In this document: positions 1 to 5,814 of the stretch, piece after piece
How the letters are laid out: every line of letters starts with the position of its first letter
Numbering within the stretch: the stretch's first letter is position 1
Origin: Puniceicoccaceae bacterium
GTDB taxonomy: Bacteria; Verrucomicrobiota; Verrucomicrobiia; Opitutales; Coraliomargaritaceae
Direction: 5' to 3'
Assembly: GCA_003567255.1 (NCBI GenBank)
Contig: PWZW01000047.1
Location: 1 to 6,357 of the forward strand
DNA: 6,357 nucleotides
Translations under genes and position numbers: made by a program
The notes under the pieces: generated by a model
What the model was told of the DNA's origin: nothing
Database searches by the model: none
Seen by the model: the letters and a program-made list of their open reading frames with translations, nothing else

Positions 1-521
1 AGGAGACGCGCGGCGGCCGTGACTGGAACAGCCTTCTTGTCGTCAGGAATCGGCAGTCCACCCTCGGCGACATGAAAGACGCCCTTGGTCGTGCGGCGGT
101 CGCTCTTAGGATTATGAAGGACACCCTGTGCGATTCGGTAGGAATCAATAATGGAAGAGCTGAAGTGATCTCCACTGGCTGGGAGCGAAACCATCCGGGC
201 GATACCATGGCGGTCGAGCACGAAGGTATTGTTAGGCAAGCGGGGCATCGGGGTATCCTCAGCCTCGGCAAAATAGCGATTAATAAAATCCTGAATACGC
301 CCGTCGCAAGGAGGAAGGTAGTCGGCAAGTAAGCGGGTTTTCTCGCGGTAGCTAGCCAAGAGTGAGCTTCCCATTCCGTGAAAGCTTGAGCCCTGAGACG
401 TTTCATTGATCGAAGCTCCCATCGCGGAGAGCTTCAAATTCACGTAATCAAACAGCGCAGCGTCTTCGTTGATAGGTGCCGCGTTTTCTTGAGATAGGCC
501 GAGTTGTGTTACCAGATTCAT
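1..521 (-). CDS. Uncharacterised protein, N-terminal part (runs off the left edge)
   Basis: An open frame runs leftward from an ATG at 521-519 to the window edge, giving 173 complete codons with no stop. The start MNLVTQLGLSQ leads into a soluble-looking, mixed-charge sequence with no signal peptide or membrane segment. Conspicuous stretches are VNLKLSAMG (about residues 27-35), a Gly/Ser-rich SSFHGMGSS (about 45-53), LDRHGIARMVSLP (about 102-114), and a basic-to-turn segment with DRRTTKGVFHVAEGG followed by LPIPDDKKAVP. The last looks like a conserved catalytic or binding loop, but I cannot assign it to a named family. It has the feel of a large conserved hypothetical protein, which is an impression only. 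Codon use looks ordinary and the frame is clean, so it is very probably real. In-frame codons continue upstream to a TGA near 596, with a GTG as the only alternative start; the ATG is preferred. No clear Shine-Dalgarno is present. It is divergent from the rest of the window. Confidence 0.8.
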   Translation of the reverse strand, partial: MNLVTQLGLSQENAAPINEDAALFDYVNLKLSAMGASINETSQGSSFHGMGSSLLASYREKTRLLADYLPPCDGRIQDFINRYFAEAEDTPMPRLPNNTFVLDRHGIARMVSLPASGDHFSSSIIDSYRIAQGVLHNPKSDRRTTKGVFHVAEGGLPIPDDKKAVPVTAAARL

Positions 522-966
522 GATGCTGTATTTCGATTGGGCTTGTATGGGTGAGTGGCCCCGGAGTGAGGCCACCCACGTATCGTTAGGCTTTCAAAAC
601 CTCGCCGTCCGGTCAAACCTCCAATCAAGGATTTAAGAGCGGAAAGCATTTGAATCTGCAACTTGACGTAGAGGATCCATAGCGAAAGGGTGCGCACGTT
701 CATTTCGTCCGGGTGCATATTCGAGTCGGCGGCTTGCCTCTGGAGTCTCGCGATGCCCACCGGTTACGCTTTTTGGCATGCGCTTCCAGAAAAAGGAAGG
801 TGGGCTACGGTTCATCCGCAAAAAAAAAGAAATTTTATGCCCCCTACATCGATTCGTAGAATTTCTATTGGTGCATGCGTGGGATTGACCCGATGGCACT
901 TAGCGGCATCCTCGGTGTCTGCCCAGATTTGAGGTATTTAAACCGCAACGCTCCTGATTTCTGATT
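522..966. other. Divergent intergenic region without a supported gene
   Basis: These 445 bases separate the leftward gene from the rightward gene cluster. Short frames exist on both strands, but their translations are rich in Cys, Trp, His, Arg and Ser without any recognisable pattern, and none has a convincing start. Visible structure is a strong hairpin at 551-579, a run of nine A at 820-828, and a loose inverted repeat AGAAATT (828-834) / AATTTCT (860-866). No -35/-10 pair of good quality was found on either strand. A TTGACC at 885-890 lacks a matching -10. The promoters for both flanking genes presumably lie here. No tRNA-like cloverleaf was found. Confidence 0.6.
551..579 (-). promoter_or_regulatory. 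Stem-loop in the leader of the leftward gene
   Basis: GTGAGTGGCC at 551-560 and GGCCACCCAC at 570-579 are inverted copies with one mismatch around a 9-base loop. Read as + strand RNA the odd pair is A-C. Read as - strand RNA it becomes a G-U wobble, so the 10-base-pair stem closes completely. The stem ends 29 bases before the ATG of the leftward gene and no U-run follows it, so it is not a standard intrinsic terminator. Inference: an mRNA leader structure affecting stability or translation of that gene, or a protein-binding dyad. Confidence 0.45.
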
Positions 967-1764
967 ATGATCAAAATCTTTTCCCAGCCTACGACTTTTC
1001 TGCTCATTCCTTTGATTTTGGCGGCAACGCCGTCTTTGTGCGAAAGTCAGAGCGAGTTTAACGCCGATGTTTGGTTACGCGCGAATGCCATGGAAACGGT
1101 CGAGGGGCGCCTAGGTAGAGTGTTGTCGCGCTATTACGAAGGTGGCCTCGGCGGCGCCGATGTCTATGAAAGAGTCGAAAGTTTTCGGTTTGAAGGCGTT
1201 TACCGGACGGAGGCGGGGGAGTTTCCGATACGGGTATTCAAGAAAAAGCCCAACTTGATCAAAATCTCCATTACGCTCCCGGGGCAAAATTCGTGGACCA
1301 TGGGGTATAATGGAAAAGTCGCCTGGCAGCAGCGTCCAGACGTCAACGAGGGTAGTCCTGAGAAAATGGATGCAGCGCAAAGGGACCGTTTTTTAGTCGA
1401 TTCCGTCTTTATCAGCCATCTGCTCTATCCCAAGCTGCCATGGAAGGAAATTGAGCTGGTCGACACCGTTCCTCTAGACGGGCGGGTTTGCCACAAGATC
1501 GCGGTACAGCTTCCGGGAAATTATGTGGTTACGTATTTTGTCGATGTCCGGTCTAATAAAAAGTATAGCGTCGTCACCACCGACAAAAGCACAGGCCGGG
1601 TGACCACAAGTAAGCTAGAGGACTTTGTGTCGGTGGGGGGCATGCCGATCAATCGGCGGGCGATCAATATCGAAGATGGGGAGGTCACGTCGACCATAGA
1701 GATAGATCGAATTGAGACAAATGTTGGCTTGGCGACGTGGATTTTTGATATGCCGGAGCACTGA
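967..1764 (+). CDS. Exported LolA-like (outer-membrane lipoprotein-sorting fold) protein
   Basis: A 265-residue protein. Residues 1-25 form a Sec signal: a basic MIK start, a hydrophobic core around FLLIPLILAA (11-20), and cleavage probably near SLCES. The cysteine there is not in a good lipobox (PSLC), so a lipoprotein is unlikely. The mature part is a run of beta-strand-like segments with hallmarks of the LolA-like superfamily: VESFRFEGVYR (70-80), KKKPNLIKISI (92-102), MGYNGKVAWQQRP (112-124), YFVDVRSNKKYSV (190-202), GGMPINRRAINI (224-235), and a closing IETNVGLATWIFDMP. These proteins form a half-barrel that binds lipids or lipoproteins in the periplasm. The specific substrate here is unknown, and it is not clearly LolA itself. 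The gene lies 108 bases before the conservative ctaA start and may be the first gene of the rightward unit. No Shine-Dalgarno is obvious before the ATG, which is the first one available. Confidence 0.8.
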   Translation: MIKIFSQPTTFLLIPLILAATPSLCESQSEFNADVWLRANAMETVEGRLGRVLSRYYEGGLGGADVYERVESFRFEGVYRTEAGEFPIRVFKKKPNLIKISITLPGQNSWTMGYNGKVAWQQRPDVNEGSPEKMDAAQRDRFLVDSVFISHLLYPKLPWKEIELVDTVPLDGRVCHKIAVQLPGNYVVTYFVDVRSNKKYSVVTTDKSTGRVTTSKLEDFVSVGGMPINRRAINIEDGEVTSTIEIDRIETNVGLATWIFDMPEH

Positions 1765-1872
1765 GTTCGTCGTAGCCTGCCAATCCGCAGCGGTGGATTT
1801 GCTTTTAAGCATTGGGCAAAGCCTTGGTGTTGACTCATGGGGCGGAAGGGCCGAAAACTTAGCCATTTCCCA

Positions 1873-2958
1873 ATGCAAACTCCAAAAATACAGCAAGACG
1901 CTCCTGAGCCACGATTCAAGCCACTGCTTTTTGCCAGTGCAGTGATTGCTTTGGTGTGGAGTGCGGTACTCTTGTACGCTGGTGCCTTTACCACGACAAT
2001 CGGTGCGGGCATGGCTTTTCTGGACTGGCCCTTGTCCAACGGATCCTTAAATCCCGAAGGGTGGACTCAGGATTTGGATGAATTTGCCGAACACAGCCAT
2101 CGGCTCGCTGCTAAAGTTATCGGGTTATTGGCAATTGGAATTGTTGTGGTCTTTCTAACGTACGAGCGGCGTCGCTGGGTGCGTTGGCTTGCAGTCGCGC
2201 TTTTGGTGTCGGTTATCTTACAGGGGGGCTTAGGTGGTTTAAGGGTCCTCTACGACCAGCTTAATACGGGCGCAGAGAGTAACGTGGTCGCCCAGACCTT
2301 TGCGGTCATGCATGCGATGGGCGCTCAGAGTGTGGTGCTTATGTTGACGGTATTGGCAGTGGTCTCGGCCCCATTATGGTTTCGCGGAAAATCCCATTGG
2401 GGCGCCTTTGATCCGAAAGGCTTATATCGCTTTGGCTGCGTGCTCTTGGTGGGGGCGATGGTCACTATTTTGATCGGGGCGATTATGCGGCACATCGGCG
2501 CTGGCCTGGCCCTGGTGCATTTCCCTCAGGCAAGTGCCGAGGGGGCATGGTTTCCGGCGGAGTTTACCTTTCCGGTTGCGGTACATTTCCTGCATCGGAC
2601 GTTCGGGGTAATCCTTGGATTGGCGATTTGCGTATATGGAGTCCTTTACTTCCGTGCGGCAGGGGGGAACTGGGTTTTAAGATCCATCGGACTTTTGCCT
2701 ATTTTTCTGACTGGGCTGCAGATATGGTTTGGGTGGTTAATCCTGGCCACACTTCGCAATCCTCACGTCACCACACTGCACATGTTGAACGGCGCTTTTT
2801 TGATGGCTGCCCTCTGCGCCAGTGTTTGTTTGGCGCGACATCGCGGTTGGGTAAGTTCGGTAGAAAGCATTCCTTCCGGCGATGGTTTGGCAGATAGTAG
2901 ACAAAGCTCCCGAAGCGCCGAAATGCCTGCCGAACCAGTACCCTCGAAAGCTTCCTAA
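1873..2958 (+). CDS. ctaA: Heme A synthase (COX15/CtaA family)
   Basis: An integral membrane enzyme that oxidises the C8 methyl group of heme O to a formyl group, giving heme A for aa3-type cytochrome oxidase. With the chosen ATG the protein is 361 residues. An in-frame ATG at 1837 would add 12 basic, unconvincing residues (MGRKGRKLSHFP); neither start has a clear ribosome site. Numbering from the 1837 start, about eight hydrophobic helices are visible in two four-helix halves. Family marks are GAGMAFLDWPLSNGS (56-70), EHSHR (85-89, the E-x-x-H-R pattern), QGGLGGLRV (129-137), His159 in a helix, HFLHR (250-254) in the second half, and His315 in TTLHMLNGA. His88, His159, His253 and His315 match the four expected heme-ligand histidines. 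The last 35 or so residues are a hydrophilic Ser/Pro/Glu tail. The next gene, ctaB, supplies its substrate, and the two are probably co-transcribed. Confidence 0.93.
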   Translation: MQTPKIQQDAPEPRFKPLLFASAVIALVWSAVLLYAGAFTTTIGAGMAFLDWPLSNGSLNPEGWTQDLDEFAEHSHRLAAKVIGLLAIGIVVVFLTYERRRWVRWLAVALLVSVILQGGLGGLRVLYDQLNTGAESNVVAQTFAVMHAMGAQSVVLMLTVLAVVSAPLWFRGKSHWGAFDPKGLYRFGCVLLVGAMVTILIGAIMRHIGAGLALVHFPQASAEGAWFPAEFTFPVAVHFLHRTFGVILGLAICVYGVLYFRAAGGNWVLRSIGLLPIFLTGLQIWFGWLILATLRNPHVTTLHMLNGAFLMAALCASVCLARHRGWVSSVESIPSGDGLADSRQSSRSAEMPAEPVPSKAS

Positions 2959-2963
2959 GATGG

Positions 2964-3007
2964 TGCGTTTGACGAGAGCAAACGTGCGGACCGCATTATT
3001 TTCGCAC
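2964..3007 (+). repeat. Small inverted repeats between ctaA and ctaB
   Basis: The 89-base gap holds CGTTTG (2966-2971) / CAAACG (2979-2984) with a 7-base loop. It also holds a near-palindrome TGCGG-A-CCGCA (2985-2995), and GTGCG (2984-2988) can alternatively pair with CGCAC (3003-3007). The T-rich stretch TTATTTT follows at 2996-3002. The stems are short and mutually exclusive in part. They could form a weak intercistronic processing or attenuation structure, but may be chance. Confidence 0.2.
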
Positions 3008-3047
3008 TGTCCCCAAGCCATGGGCTGTCTTGTGGAAGCTGATTAAG

Positions 3048-3953
3048 ATGAGCCATTCGAAAGCATCATCAGAAACCGAAGCGGGCCCGGCGGCGCCTGC
3101 CCGAACGGGTGGGTTCAGGGTGTGGTGGGAGCTGACAAAACCCAGGCTTGCATTGATGTCTACCCTGACGGCAGCAATAGGGTACATTGCTGCGCCGGTT
3201 GGCGTGAGTTGGGTTGGGCTATGTTTACTGGTGATTTCCATTTTTCTCTCTGCCGGAGGGGTGTTGACCCTAAATCAGTGGTGGGAGCGGGCGGTGGATG
3301 GCTTGATGGAACGCACCAGAGCGCGGCCCTTGCCGACCGGGCGGGTGTCGATCGTGGGGGCGGGTTGGTTTGGGCTCGTCTTAGTTTTAGCCGGCTTACT
3401 GATCCAGTGGTGGGCCTTCCACCCATTGGCACTTTTTCTCAATTTTATAACCGTCACGAGTTACCTGCTGCTCTACACCCCGTTGAAGCGGGTTTCGCTT
3501 TATTGCACGCACGTGGGGGCATTGCCGGGAGCGCTCCCTCCCTTGATCGGCTGGTCTGCGGCGACGGGCACTGTGGATGGGCTTGGATTTTGGCTATTTA
3601 TGATCGTGCTGCTTTGGCAAATGCCCCATTTTTTTGCCATCTCATGGATGTTCCGGGAGGATTATGCGAGGGGCGGTATTCGCGTACTTTCAGTTACCCA
3701 TCCTAACGGGCGTCGACTCATCCTGGAGACCGTCTTGTTCAGTATTTTACTGGGAATCGTGACGCTCTGGCTGTTTTTTGCGGATTACGCGGGCTGGGCT
3801 TACTTATTTGTGGCGGTAGTGCTATTTATTTGGCTGATTTTTGAAAATTATCGGTTTGCCAAAGAGGTCCTCCATGGGGAGGGAAAATCGCGCCTTTTCC
3901 TTTTCAGCTTGTTATATCTACCAGTGTTATTGGTTGCTTTGCTTTTGGGGTGA
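3048..3953 (+). CDS. ctaB: Protoheme IX farnesyltransferase (heme O synthase)
   Basis: A membrane prenyltransferase of the UbiA superfamily that transfers farnesyl diphosphate onto the vinyl group of protoheme IX, making heme O. The ATG at 3048 gives 301 residues and is preceded by GGAAG at 3034-3038, a reasonable ribosome site; an upstream in-frame TTG at 3030 would add six residues. Counting from that TTG, visible marks are WELTKPRLALMS (33-44), the first polyprenyl-diphosphate/Mg site LNQWWERAVDGLMERTRARP (81-100), the motif HVGALPGALPPLIGW (161-175), and the second site around REDYARGGIRVL (209-220). Asn82, Glu86 and Asp90 occupy the N-x3-D-x3-D pattern, with Glu replacing the first Asp, a conservative variant. 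Seven to nine hydrophobic helices and a length near 300 fit the family. The hydrophilic N-terminus (Ser/Glu/Pro/Ala) is cytoplasmic by family expectation. It follows ctaA, its functional partner, by 89 bases. Confidence 0.95.
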   Translation: MSHSKASSETEAGPAAPARTGGFRVWWELTKPRLALMSTLTAAIGYIAAPVGVSWVGLCLLVISIFLSAGGVLTLNQWWERAVDGLMERTRARPLPTGRVSIVGAGWFGLVLVLAGLLIQWWAFHPLALFLNFITVTSYLLLYTPLKRVSLYCTHVGALPGALPPLIGWSAATGTVDGLGFWLFMIVLLWQMPHFFAISWMFREDYARGGIRVLSVTHPNGRRLILETVLFSILLGIVTLWLFFADYAGWAYLFVAVVLFIWLIFENYRFAKEVLHGEGKSRLFLFSLLYLPVLLVALLLG

Positions 3954-4015
3954 CGATTTGTGGCGGGAGGCAGGGAAAAGCGTGGGCGGTAAGCTGTGGC
4001 TTCCCTACAAAATGA

Positions 4016-4068
4016 TTTTCAGATTTGAACATTGAGCGTTTGCCGGTGGTTTGGTTAATTTCTGAAAA
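4016..4068 (+). repeat. 8-base inverted repeat just before the hemB start
   Basis: TTTTCAGA at 4016-4023 and TCTGAAAA at 4061-4068 are perfect inverted copies 37 bases apart. The right arm ends two bases before the hemB ATG. No Shine-Dalgarno is visible there, so pairing could occlude or expose the start region. The arms are A/T-rich and the spacing is large, so chance is a real possibility. Confidence 0.25.
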
Positions 4069-4070
4069 CC

Positions 4071-5087
4071 ATGGGAAAGCAGTTTCAACTAGACCTACCA
4101 CGCCGCCCTCGCCGCCTCCGTCGGAATAAGCAAATTCGTGGCCTTTGTACGGAAACTGAGCTGTCCCCGCAGCATTTAATCCAGCCCCTCTTCGTGGTTG
4201 ATGGCGAGGTGGAGGACGTCGCAGTGGAATCAATGCCCGGGGTGGTGCGACAGGGCATCAGTCGCTGTTGCGAAACTGCCCGCGGGCTTATCGACTTGGG
4301 GATCTGCAGTGTCGCGCTTTTCCCGAGCCTTGATCAAAGTTTGAAAGCCGACAACGGGAGGGAAGCGCTGAATCCAGAGAGCTTGGTCTTGCGAACTGTG
4401 CGCGCATTAAAAAAAGCTCTTCCAGAGCTGGTTATTTTTGCTGACATTGCACTTGATCCTTACACCACTCACGGACACGACGGCTTGGTTGATCGGGTGT
4501 CCGGGCAAGTCGTGAATGACGCAACCGTAGAGATTTTAGCGGAGATGGCTATTTTGCATGCCGAAGCCGGCGTCGATTTTGTGGCGCCCTCCGACATGAT
4601 GGACGGACGGATCGGAGCGATCCGGGAAGCGCTGGACGGGCATGGATTTACGGAAACGGGCATTCTCGCGTATTCGGCGAAGTTTGCCTCGGCCTTTTAC
4701 GGTCCCTTCCGGGATGCGGTGGGCAGCGCGAAAGGTGCGGGCGCGCCCCCCCTGGATAAAGGTGCTTACCAGCTAGCCCCCGGAAATCGCCGCGAAGCAC
4801 TCATGGAGGCTGCGCTCGACGAAGCTGAGGGCGCGGATATACTTATGGTGAAGCCGGCGGGCGCATATTTGGATATCATTCGTGAAATACGCGACACCAG
4901 CCTTCTTCCATTAGCTGCGTACCAAGTCTCCGGAGAGTACGCGCAGATTCATGCCGCTGCACAGCTCGGGTGGTTGGATTTGCGTGCTGCGCGGGATGAG
5001 TCCCTGCTGGCCATTCGACGGGCTGGGGCGGATATGATTCTGAGTTATTTTGCTGAAGCCTATGCCCGTGATTACTCAGGTATTTAA
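4071..5087 (+). CDS. hemB: Porphobilinogen synthase (delta-aminolevulinic acid dehydratase)
   Basis: A cytoplasmic TIM-barrel enzyme that condenses two 5-aminolevulinate molecules into porphobilinogen, an early common step toward heme. At 338 residues it is the normal family length. The N-terminus shows the typical RRPRRLRRNKQIRGL arm (11-25), then LIQPLFVVDG (36-45). The two Schiff-base lysines are clear: Lys204 in YSAKFASAFYGPF and Lys261 in MVKPAGAYLD. The substrate-loop pattern VAPSDMMDGRIGAI (171-184) and the C-terminal YQVSGEYAQI (284-293) are also intact. In the metal region the sequence is DIALDPYTTHGHDG (125-138). Aspartates stand where zinc-dependent enzymes carry three cysteines, so this is the Asp-type (magnesium- or potassium-using) class known from Pseudomonas aeruginosa. 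It lies 117 bases after ctaB with no obvious terminator between. The chosen ATG lacks a Shine-Dalgarno, but the preserved N-terminal arm supports it. Confidence 0.97.
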   Translation: MGKQFQLDLPRRPRRLRRNKQIRGLCTETELSPQHLIQPLFVVDGEVEDVAVESMPGVVRQGISRCCETARGLIDLGICSVALFPSLDQSLKADNGREALNPESLVLRTVRALKKALPELVIFADIALDPYTTHGHDGLVDRVSGQVVNDATVEILAEMAILHAEAGVDFVAPSDMMDGRIGAIREALDGHGFTETGILAYSAKFASAFYGPFRDAVGSAKGAGAPPLDKGAYQLAPGNRREALMEAALDEAEGADILMVKPAGAYLDIIREIRDTSLLPLAAYQVSGEYAQIHAAAQLGWLDLRAARDESLLAIRRAGADMILSYFAEAYARDYSGI

Positions 5088-5092
5088 AGCGT

Positions 5093-5209
5093 GTGGACCC
5101 ATGGGTATGCCCGTACAATAGACAGACGGGAATTGGCGAACTTCTTGCTTACCCAATGATGCAGACCATCGCCGCAGCCGCAGCCAAAGCCAAAGGAAAT
5201 AATCGTTAA
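5093..5209 (+). CDS. Possible small ORF, 38 codons, between hemB and the mscS-like gene
   Basis: A frame opens with GTG at 5093, five bases after the hemB stop, and ends with TAA at 5207-5209, a single base before the ATG of the next gene. The translation begins VDPWVCPYN, passes through TGIGELLAYPMMQTI, and ends in an alanine/lysine stretch (five Ala, then KAKGNNR). Two tandem ATGs at 5156-5161 could start a shorter 17-residue version. No good ribosome site precedes either start. The frame also stays open upstream into hemB, so openness alone is weak evidence. The stop/start spacing would allow translational coupling to the next gene. I do not recognise the peptide, and it may be non-coding leader. 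Confidence 0.25.
   Translation: MDPWVCPYNRQTGIGELLAYPMMQTIAAAAAKAKGNNR
5171..5194 (+). repeat. Short tandem hexamers GCCGCA x2, GCCAAA x2
   Basis: Four consecutive hexamers read GCCGCA, GCCGCA, GCCAAA, GCCAAA. In the small-ORF frame they encode AAAA followed by AKAK. They directly abut the ribosome-site-like AAAGGA at 5192-5197, 13 bases before the mscS-like ATG. Slippage could have produced them. Confidence 0.5.
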
Positions 5210-5210
5210 C

Positions 5211-5762
5211 ATGGAAACATACGCTCCCTTAATCAGTACCGCGATCTCCATCGCGATCATTTTAACCGTTGGCATCGCTGCCTACGTTGCCGCAATCCGG
5301 GCGACGAACTTCGCTGGTCAACGTGCCAGCATCCCTCACATGGTGTTGAATCCCTTGAGGACGATGATCAAGGGATTGGTCATCGTGATCATTGCCACGC
5401 TCGTTCTTGGACAATTCGGAATTGAGCTAATGTCTATCGTAACCGCAACGCTGGCGATGATCGCGATTGGGTTTTTTGCGGTGTGGAGCATGGTCAGTCA
5501 CATCACAGCGACGGTCTTTCTCGTCATCTTAAAACCTTTCAACATGAACGACCACATTCAGTTTGCGGGAGAAGAGACGAAAGGAAAGGTTGTCGATATC
5601 AACTTGTTTTACACGGCATTGGAGACGGAAGAAGGCGACCGGTACCAAATTCCCAACAACTTATTTTTTCAAAAAGTGCTCAGGCGCAAGCTTTCGGAAA
5701 AGGCAAAGGTTGTCCCAATTGGGGAACATCTTGGGGAAGAGGATAAAGATTCCAAGGTGTAA
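5211..5762 (+). CDS. Minimal MscS-family mechanosensitive channel-like membrane protein
   Basis: A 183-residue inner-membrane protein matching the pore-and-beta core of MscS. Three hydrophobic helices are at about 8-30, 51-72 and 76-108. The third runs AIGFFAVWSMVSHITATVF and then ILKPF, the position of the MscS pore helix and its PF turn. A compact beta domain follows at about 110-155: NDHIQFAGEE, GKVVDINLFYTALET, and YQIPNNLFFQKVL. The IPNN motif is characteristic of the family. After that only a charged tail of about 28 residues (KLSEKAK...GEEDKDSKV) remains, so the C-terminal alpha/beta cage of about 100 residues in E. coli MscS is missing. The end is a clean TAA, with no trace of a frameshifted remainder before priA, so this looks like a natural short form. 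AAAGGA at 5192-5197 may be the ribosome site, although its spacing is long. Tension-gated channel activity is inferred from the family only. Confidence 0.85.
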   Translation: METYAPLISTAISIAIILTVGIAAYVAAIRATNFAGQRASIPHMVLNPLRTMIKGLVIVIIATLVLGQFGIELMSIVTATLAMIAIGFFAVWSMVSHITATVFLVILKPFNMNDHIQFAGEETKGKVVDINLFYTALETEEGDRYQIPNNLFFQKVLRRKLSEKAKVVPIGEHLGEEDKDSKV

Positions 5763-5784
5763 AACAGAGCGTTTCGCACTTGCT

Positions 5785-5807
5785 GGCAAAGCGTAGGATG
5801 CCTTTGC
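5785..5807 (+). promoter_or_regulatory. Small hairpin immediately before priA
   Basis: GCAAAG (5786-5791) and CTTTGC (5802-5807) can pair around a 10-base loop. The loop contains AGGA (5795-5798), the only purine-rich ribosome-site-like motif near the priA ATG, which lies 16 bases beyond it. Forming the stem would shorten the effective distance from AGGA to the start. There is no following T-run, so it is not a terminator. The stem is short, so support is weak. Confidence 0.2.
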
Positions 5808-5814
5808 TCGCGCT

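Noticed and set aside
580..640. tRNA-like sequence around GGTTTTGAAAGCC on the - strand
   Set aside because: The putative T-arm lacks a complementary 5-base stem, and no acceptor or anticodon arms can be drawn.
690..932. 80-codon open frame on the + strand in the intergenic region, and overlapping - strand frames at 518-760 and 633-899
   Set aside because: Their translations are rich in Cys/Trp/Arg/Ser with no recognisable motif or credible start, and the frames contradict one another. They look like chance openings.
968..1267. 12-base direct repeat TGATCAAAATCT at 968-979 and 1256-1267
   Set aside because: Both copies lie within the same gene in coding sequence, with no flanking similarity. 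It is most simply coincidence.
3958..4035. 25-codon TTG-started (or 17-codon GTG-started) frame after ctaB with purine-rich GGGAGG nearby
   Set aside because: It is very short with no recognisable sequence. The purine-rich run alone is not enough support.
5097..5106. Perfect 10-base palindrome ACCCATGGGT after hemB
   Set aside because: A single short palindrome with no second copy and no link to a known operator; it has no loop to form a hairpin. Chance is likely.
5114..5119. TACAAT as a possible -10 for the mscS-like gene
   Set aside because: No acceptable -35 lies 16-18 bases upstream (GTGTGG or similar) and there is no extended -10 TGn.
5110..5130. CCCGT / ACGGG stem after hemB as a terminator
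   Set aside because: It has only five base pairs with an 11-base loop and no following T-run.
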